Below, one piece after another: positions 60,179 to 64,000 of a DNA stretch of 64,000 nt (position 1 is its first letter; each line of letters starts with the position of its first letter). The DNA is taken from contig NZ_CP017674.1 of the NCBI RefSeq assembly GCF_001792815.1, positions 2,046,001 through 2,110,000 of the forward strand, read 5' to 3'. A program made the translations under genes and the position numbers. The notes below the pieces were generated by a model. That model saw only the letters and a list, made by a program, of their open reading frames with translations. It searched no databases and had not been told where the DNA came from. This DNA is from Microbacterium sp. BH-3-3-3 (GTDB lineage: Bacteria; Actinomycetota; Actinomycetes; Actinomycetales; Microbacteriaceae).

Positions 60179-61164
60179 TGCTCGGCGTCGGCATCCTCGG
60201 CGCCGGCGGGATCGCTGAACGCGCGATGGTCGAGCCGGCCCGAGGCGTCGACGGGGTCGGGGTCGTGGCGATCGGTGCGCGCGATCCTGAGCGGGCGCGG
60301 GCCTTCGCCGACCGTCTCGACCTGCCCGCGTGGGGCGACTACGACGCCGTCCTGGCCGACCCCCGCGTCGACCTCGTCTACCTGGCGCTGCCGCCCGTCG
60401 TGCACGCCGAGTGGGCGACGCGGGCGCTGGCCGCCGGTAAACACGTGCTGTGCGAGAAGCCGCTCTCGGCGAACGGCACCACGGCCGCGGCGATCGCCGA
60501 TGCGGCGGATGCCGCCGGGCGCCGCGCCTTCGTCGGGTTCCACTACCGCCTGCACGGGTTCATCGCCGGCCTTCTCGACACGATCGGTTCGGGCGTGCTC
60601 GGCGAGGTGAAGCTGGTGGAGATCGACTTCAGCATTCCGCACTTCGTCGTGCAGCCCGGAAACATCCGCCTCGACGGCGACCTGGCCGGCGGAGCGGTCA
60701 TGGACGTGGGCTGCTACGCCGTCGACCTGATGCGCGCGGCGTGGGGCGAGCTCGAGGTGGTGTCGGCCACGGCGCAGATCTCCGACGCCGATCCGCGGAT
60801 CGACCTGCAAACCGATGCCGAGCTGCGCCTGCCCGGCGGCATCCCCGCTCTGCTGCGCGCCTCGTTCCTCGGCGACGACGCGGGGGCGATGTGGGTGCGG
60901 GTCGATGGCAGCGCCGCATCGCTCTGGGCGACGAGCGTGATCGTGCCGCAGTGGGGGGCGACCCTCACGGTGACCTCGACCGACGGTTCCGTGCTGCGCT
61001 CGGTCGCCGCGGACCCCGACGAGAACAGCTACGCGCGCCAGCTCGAGCACCTGGTCACGGTGCTGGGTGACGGGTCGCCGAGCATCCTCGACGCCCGCCG
61101 CGGCGTGGGGACGATGCGGGTGGTCGACGAGATCTACCGAGCCGCCGGGCTGCAGCCGCGCTGA
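60178..61164 (+). CDS. Gfo/Idh/MocA-family NAD(P) oxidoreductase (second)
   Basis: 328 residues. The Rossmann motif is VGILGAGGIAERAM, the EKP motif is [12 protein letters not shown], and the second domain has VGFHYRLHGFIAG and AVMDVGCYAVDLMR. It is shorter than the paralog at 57088-58284. Together with ThuA it resembles a ThuA-ThuB pair. The ATG shares one base with the ThuA stop (TGATG). It is the last gene of the long rightward operon and is followed by a long hairpin. Confidence 0.86.
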   Translation: MLGVGILGAGGIAERAMVEPARGVDGVGVVAIGARDPERARAFADRLDLPAWGDYDAVLADPRVDLVYLALPPVVHAEWATRALAAGKHVLCEKPLSANGTTAAAIADAADAAGRRAFVGFHYRLHGFIAGLLDTIGSGVLGEVKLVEIDFSIPHFVVQPGNIRLDGDLAGGAVMDVGCYAVDLMRAAWGELEVVSATAQISDADPRIDLQTDAELRLPGGIPALLRASFLGDDAGAMWVRVDGSAASLWATSVIVPQWGATLTVTSTDGSVLRSVAADPDENSYARQLEHLVTVLGDGSPSILDARRGVGTMRVVDEIYRAAGLQPR

Positions 61165-61175
61165 CGCGCCGCCAT

Positions 61176-61230
61176 GAGTCGCCACGATCTGTCGGTCGCG
61201 CGCCCACCTGAGCGACAGATCTGGCGACTC
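61176..61230. terminator. Long hairpin at convergent ends (family B)
   Basis: GAGTCGCCACGATCTGTCG (61176-61194) pairs with CGACAGATCTGGCGACTC (61213-61230), with one bulged base. It ends the long deglycosylation operon and the convergent alpha gene at 61239. The arm resembles that of the hairpin at 9814-9879 (shared TGAG-N2-GCC-CGATCT-GTCG pattern). Confidence 0.7.
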
Positions 61231-61238
61231 GCCGGGGC

Positions 61239-62219
61239 TCAGGCGGGAGCGAGCGCCGTGCGGGCGAGGGCCAGGTGCCGTTCGGTCATCTCCCACGGGT
61301 CGTCGTCGAGCCACTCCTGACCGCCCCACTCGCTGCAGAGCGTGCCGGCGAAGCCCGTGGCGCGCAGCGCCCGCCCCACCTCGCGGATCGGCGTCGACAC
61401 GCGCCCGTCGGCGTCGTCGAGGTCCCAGAACTTCAGGTGCAGCGCCCCGAGCAGGGGCAGAACGGATGCCAGGTCGGCCACATTCGAGCGACCGAAGCGC
61501 ACCAGCAGGTTCATGTAGAGCGTGTGCACCGGTCCCGGCACCCCGCCGGAGCGGAGCACGTCGATCACCGCGCCGTGGGTGGCGGGGTCGCGCCACTCGT
61601 CGCGCAGGCGCCGCACGAGATCCGCGGGGAGGCCGCCGCGCTCGAGCTTCTCGAGGTAGGTGACCGGCAGGGCCGGCATGAGCATGCTGATGTCGAGCAG
61701 CAACCGCACGCGCGGGGTGTCGAGTTCGGCGATGCGGTCGTACGCGGCGGCCGTGCCCGGGTCGGTCGGGGTCTGATGCCCCTGCGCCTCTTCGTACAGC
61801 ACGAGGTCGAGCTCGTCGAGCAGGGGGACGAGGCCCGCGAGCAGCGGTCCGGCCTGTCCGATGGGCAGGCGCACGCCCGCGGCTCCCGCGCTCGCCGCGG
61901 CGCGCAGCTGCGGTGCGAGGAACGCGCGGCGCTCGGCGTCGGTGCGTCGGCGCCCGCGCGCGAACTCGTCGATGCTCACGCCCACGATGCTCACACGCCC
62001 TCCCGCGGCGGCGAGCCGGTCGTGGAACGCCGTCGTCTCGGCGGCGGGCGGGTCGGGGAACCCGCGCCACATCTGGCCCAGCTCGATCTCGATGGCCGTC
62101 GCGATGCCGCGCTCCACGAGCGTGAGGGCGAGGTCGGGGGCCGAGCGCTCGGCGCGCACGACCTCGGGGGTGACGTTGAAGGCGCTCGCCGCCAGCGTCC
62201 ACTCCGCAGGAATCGTCAT
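61239..62219 (-). CDS. C-glycoside deglycosidase-like alpha subunit, third type
   Basis: 326 residues. The TIM-barrel signs are LAASAFNVTPEVVRAER at the start, AIEIELGQMW, LVLYEEAQGH (Glu), RLLLDISMLMP (Asp), LHLKFWDLDD (His) and LCSEWGGQEW (Glu). It is the most divergent of the alpha proteins but keeps all four expected metal ligands. It lies directly downstream of a beta subunit gene, overlapping it by four bases on the minus strand (ATGA), as in the other module. The frame is open further upstream, but the beta gene there is in another frame. Confidence 0.76.
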   Translation of the reverse strand: MTIPAEWTLAASAFNVTPEVVRAERSAPDLALTLVERGIATAIEIELGQMWRGFPDPPAAETTAFHDRLAAAGGRVSIVGVSIDEFARGRRRTDAERRAFLAPQLRAAASAGAAGVRLPIGQAGPLLAGLVPLLDELDLVLYEEAQGHQTPTDPGTAAAYDRIAELDTPRVRLLLDISMLMPALPVTYLEKLERGGLPADLVRRLRDEWRDPATHGAVIDVLRSGGVPGPVHTLYMNLLVRFGRSNVADLASVLPLLGALHLKFWDLDDADGRVSTPIREVGRALRATGFAGTLCSEWGGQEWLDDDPWEMTERHLALARTALAPA

Positions 62220-62731
62220 GACAGCCCCTCCGCATCGCGCGCCGCATCGCCCGCCGCATCCCGCGCCACATCGGGGGTCACATCGCGCCCCACATCGCCC
62301 GACACATCGCGCGACACGCTCGACGCCGTCGCGTCCCTCTCCAGCTCCCTCGTGAAGACGAACGGCAGACGCAGGGGATCGTCCGGCCCGCCGGGCAGGT
62401 ACGGGATCTCGAGCCGGAACGACACCGACACCTCGTGGATGCCGGGGGTCGTGGCATCCGGGATTCCCAATACGACGCGATCCTGCAGGTACCACCACCC
62501 TTCTTCGTCGGCGAGGTCGGCCGCGGCGAGGCGGCGATCGCCGAGCACGATGACCGGATCGTATCGACGGCCTCCGACATGCACGACGGGGTCGAGCAGG
62601 CTCGCGAGCGGCAGGGAACGGATCCACGGCAGGGACAGCCGTACCTCGGTGCCGGCGGAGACGCCGGGCACGTCGCCGGAGCGTTCGGGAGACGAGCGCA
62701 GGGCGTCGTCGCGCAGAGCGGAAAGGGTCAT
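62216..62731 (-). CDS. C-glycoside deglycosidase-like beta subunit, third type, with a tetrapeptide-repeat tail
   Basis: 171 residues. The beta-family core (about residues 30-128) shows LSLPWIRSLPLASLLDPVVHVGG, then EEGWWYLQDRVVLGIPD and VSFRLEIPYLPGG. A C-terminal tail of about 30 residues consists of seven tetrapeptides of the form x-x-D-V or x-x-D-A (SRDV, SGDV, GRDV, TPDV, ARDA, AGDA, ARDA). The tail is absent from the other beta subunits. GAGGAC precedes the ATG at 62731; an ATG 17 codons upstream is less well supported. It is coupled to the alpha gene. Confidence 0.74.
   Translation of the reverse strand: MTLSALRDDALRSSPERSGDVPGVSAGTEVRLSLPWIRSLPLASLLDPVVHVGGRRYDPVIVLGDRRLAAADLADEEGWWYLQDRVVLGIPDATTPGIHEVSVSFRLEIPYLPGGPDDPLRLPFVFTRELERDATASSVSRDVSGDVGRDVTPDVARDAAGDAARDAEGLS
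62225..62314 (-). repeat. 12-bp tandem repeat encoding the beta subunit tail
   Basis: Seven and a half degenerate 12-base units (of the form CGCGAYGYGGCR on the coding strand) make the xxD[VA] tetrapeptides. The unit is a multiple of three, so length changes keep the frame. Confidence 0.8.
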
Positions 62732-62792
62732 GGCGGGCACGTCCTCGTGTCGCGGCGCACCCCGTGGCGCGCTTCCGCTCACAACCTAACGA

Positions 62793-62815
62793 CTAATGTC
62801 GAAAAAAGGAAGAAG
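62793..62815 (-). promoter_or_regulatory. Candidate regulon operator before the leftward beta-alpha operon
   Basis: CTAATG-N11-AAGAAG on the plus strand (CTTCTT-N11-CATTAG on the minus strand) matches the 23-bp element before the 43539 gene at 17 of 23 positions. It lies directly after the ROK gene stop and 62 bases before the beta subunit start, so this operon probably has its own promoter. Confidence 0.6.
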
Positions 62816-64000
62816 TCAGACGACCGTGCCGTGCACTGCGGCGACCGTCGGGCGTCCCTCGCCGAACCACCGGGGAAGGCTGATCTCGAACAGCTGCTCC
62901 TGCGCGAGATCGACGCCCCCGCGGAGCGGCTCGCGGCTGTCGTTCTCACTCACCTTGATCGTCAGGTCGCGCGTCGCCAGCGGCAGCGAGAGCTCGTAGA
63001 CGCGGTGGCGCACCTCGGCGAGGAAGAGCTCGCCGGCCGAGGCGAGAGCACCCCCCATCACGATGACGCTCGGGTTGAACATGTTGACCAGGGCGGCCAC
63101 GGCCTCGCCGATCTGACGCGCCCCGGCCTGCACGAGCGAGATGGCGAGGGCGTCACCCCGCTCGGCCGAGAGGGCGATGTCTTCGGGGGCGAGGTCTTTG
63201 CCGGATGCCGAGATCGCGGCCAGAGCGCCGGTGGCGCCCCCCGCGATCGCGGCGCGGGCGTCGCGCACGAGCGCCCACCCACCGGCCACGGCCTCGAGGC
63301 ACCCGGTCTTGCCGCAGCGGCAGGTCTGCTCGGCGCCGGGCACGCGCACGTGGCCGACGTCGCCCGCCGCGCCGTTGGCGCCGCGATGCAGACGCCCGTG
63401 CGACACGAGTCCCGCGCCGATGCCGGTGCCCACCTTGCAGTAGATGAGGTCGACGCCCTCGTCGCGGCGTCGGGCGCGTTCGCCGGCGGCCAGCAGGTTC
63501 ACATCGTTGTCGACCCACACGGGGGCGTCGTAGCGCCGCTCGAAGGCGCCGCGCACGTCGAAGCCGTTCCAGCCGGGCATGATCGGCGGGGCCACGGGGC
63601 GTCCGGTCTCGAAGTCGACGGGTCCGGGCAGGCCCACCACGAGGGCCCAGACGGGGGAGCCGTCGTCGCCGGCGAGCAACTCGTCGACCATGGCGGTGGC
63701 GGTGGCGAGCGTCTCGTCGGGGCCGCGGGCGATGTCCCAGACGCGGTGCGCCTCGTCGATGATCTCGCCGTCGAGGTCGGTCACTCCCACGTGGATGTGG
63801 AGCCCGCCGAGGGCGCACACGACGATGCGGCCCCGCTCGGCGCGGAAGCGCAGGGTGCGGGGAGCGCGGCCGCCCGAGGACGGGGCGTACTCGGCGTCTT
63901 CGAGGAAGCCCATCTCGACGGCGCGGTCGACGCGCTGTGCGACGACGCCGCGGCCGAGTCCGGTGACGCGACCGATCTCGGGCCGGGTGACGGCTTCGCC
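62816..64000 (-). CDS. ROK-family transcriptional regulator (partial, N-terminus beyond the window)
   Basis: At least 394 residues; the frame stays open to the right window edge. The edge sequence (TRPEIGRVTGLGRGVVAQRVDRAVEMGFL; key part TGLGRGVVAQRV) is the end of an N-terminal winged helix. The ROK kinase-like domain follows: ATP/sugar site pattern VVGLPGPVDF, VDNDVNLLAAGE, KVGTGIGAGLV, the ROK signature region GDVGHVRVPGAEQTCRCGKTGCLEAVAGG with its Cys/His zinc motif (CRCGKTGCLE) and NPSVIVMGGALA. Regulators of this kind sense sugars and repress sugar genes. It is a candidate regulator of the deglycosylation locus. Confidence 0.87.
   Translation of the reverse strand, partial: GEAVTRPEIGRVTGLGRGVVAQRVDRAVEMGFLEDAEYAPSSGGRAPRTLRFRAERGRIVVCALGGLHIHVGVTDLDGEIIDEAHRVWDIARGPDETLATATAMVDELLAGDDGSPVWALVVGLPGPVDFETGRPVAPPIMPGWNGFDVRGAFERRYDAPVWVDNDVNLLAAGERARRRDEGVDLIYCKVGTGIGAGLVSHGRLHRGANGAAGDVGHVRVPGAEQTCRCGKTGCLEAVAGGWALVRDARAAIAGGATGALAAISASGKDLAPEDIALSAERGDALAISLVQAGARQIGEAVAALVNMFNPSVIVMGGALASAGELFLAEVRHRVYELSLPLATRDLTIKVSENDSREPLRGGVDLAQEQLFEISLPRWFGEGRPTVAAVHGTVV

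Noticed and set aside
1..64000. Genomic island borders, integrases, transposases, tRNA or rRNA genes
   Set aside because: None was recognised, and base composition and codon use look even across the window, so recent transfer of the catabolic block is not supported by what can be seen.

Overview
The window is high-GC actinobacterial DNA, most likely from a Microbacterium-type member of the Microbacteriaceae. The basis is strongly GC-biased third codon positions, the GGATGCC/GGCATCC words typical of this group, many translationally coupled ATGA/GTGA junctions, many leaderless TANNNT-N6-start promoters, the rpmB-rpmG-rpsN set and a short actinobacterial HU. This is inference from sequence character only. 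No rRNA, tRNA, CRISPR array, integrase or transposase was seen.

Layout. 1-1.7 kb: the end of a branched-chain 2-oxo acid dehydrogenase operon (E1 beta, E2). 1.8-6.5 kb: a DHA2-type MFS exporter, a complete methionine importer (metQNI) and a DoxX-like membrane protein. 6.6-11.4 kb: an omega-amino acid degradation module (class III aminotransferase, PucR-type activator, mmsA-type semialdehyde dehydrogenase). 11.5-19.6 kb: a zinc block with a Zur-box promoter, znuACB, zur, a two-gene UPF0718/TIGR03943 membrane pair, a membrane-anchored protein and a 3-methyladenine glycosylase, then rpmB-rpmG-rpsN behind a structured leader. 19.6-23.3 kb: two tandem paralogous LuxR-type regulators and hup. 23.4-35.3 kb: housekeeping and transport genes (CopD-CtaG fusion, thioredoxin-reductase-like enzyme with divergent MerR regulator, PIF1-like helicase, heme oxygenase under a DtxR-type box, a beta-lactamase-fold lipoprotein lacking its catalytic motifs, EamA exporter, CorA, amino-acid permease).

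The right half is a catabolic island. 35.5-41.6 kb carries pobA, an IclR regulator and pcaHGBDC, which take 4-hydroxybenzoate to 3-oxoadipate through protocatechuate. 41.6-43.4 kb holds a MarR regulator and a flavin monooxygenase. 43.5-64 kb is a C-glycoside (3-oxo-glycoside) deglycosylation locus related to the CarA/CarB/CarC and Dgp systems: one GMC-type 3-oxidase, five deglycosidase alpha/beta modules (two of them single-chain beta-alpha fusions), a sugar ABC importer without its ATPase, two further sugar isomerase-like TIM barrels, two Gfo/Idh/MocA oxidoreductases, a ThuA-like protein, a SnoaL-like protein, and LysR and ROK regulators.

Proposed logic (inference): a plant aryl-glycoside is imported and oxidised at sugar C3. 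A module then releases the aglycone by elimination, the 3-keto sugar is processed by the isomerases and dehydrogenases, and aromatic acids from the aglycone flow into the adjacent pob/pca genes. A 23-bp dyad of the form CTTATG-N11-CATAAG recurs before three transcription units of the locus, suggesting one regulon. Two families of long intergenic hairpins sit mostly at convergent gene ends.
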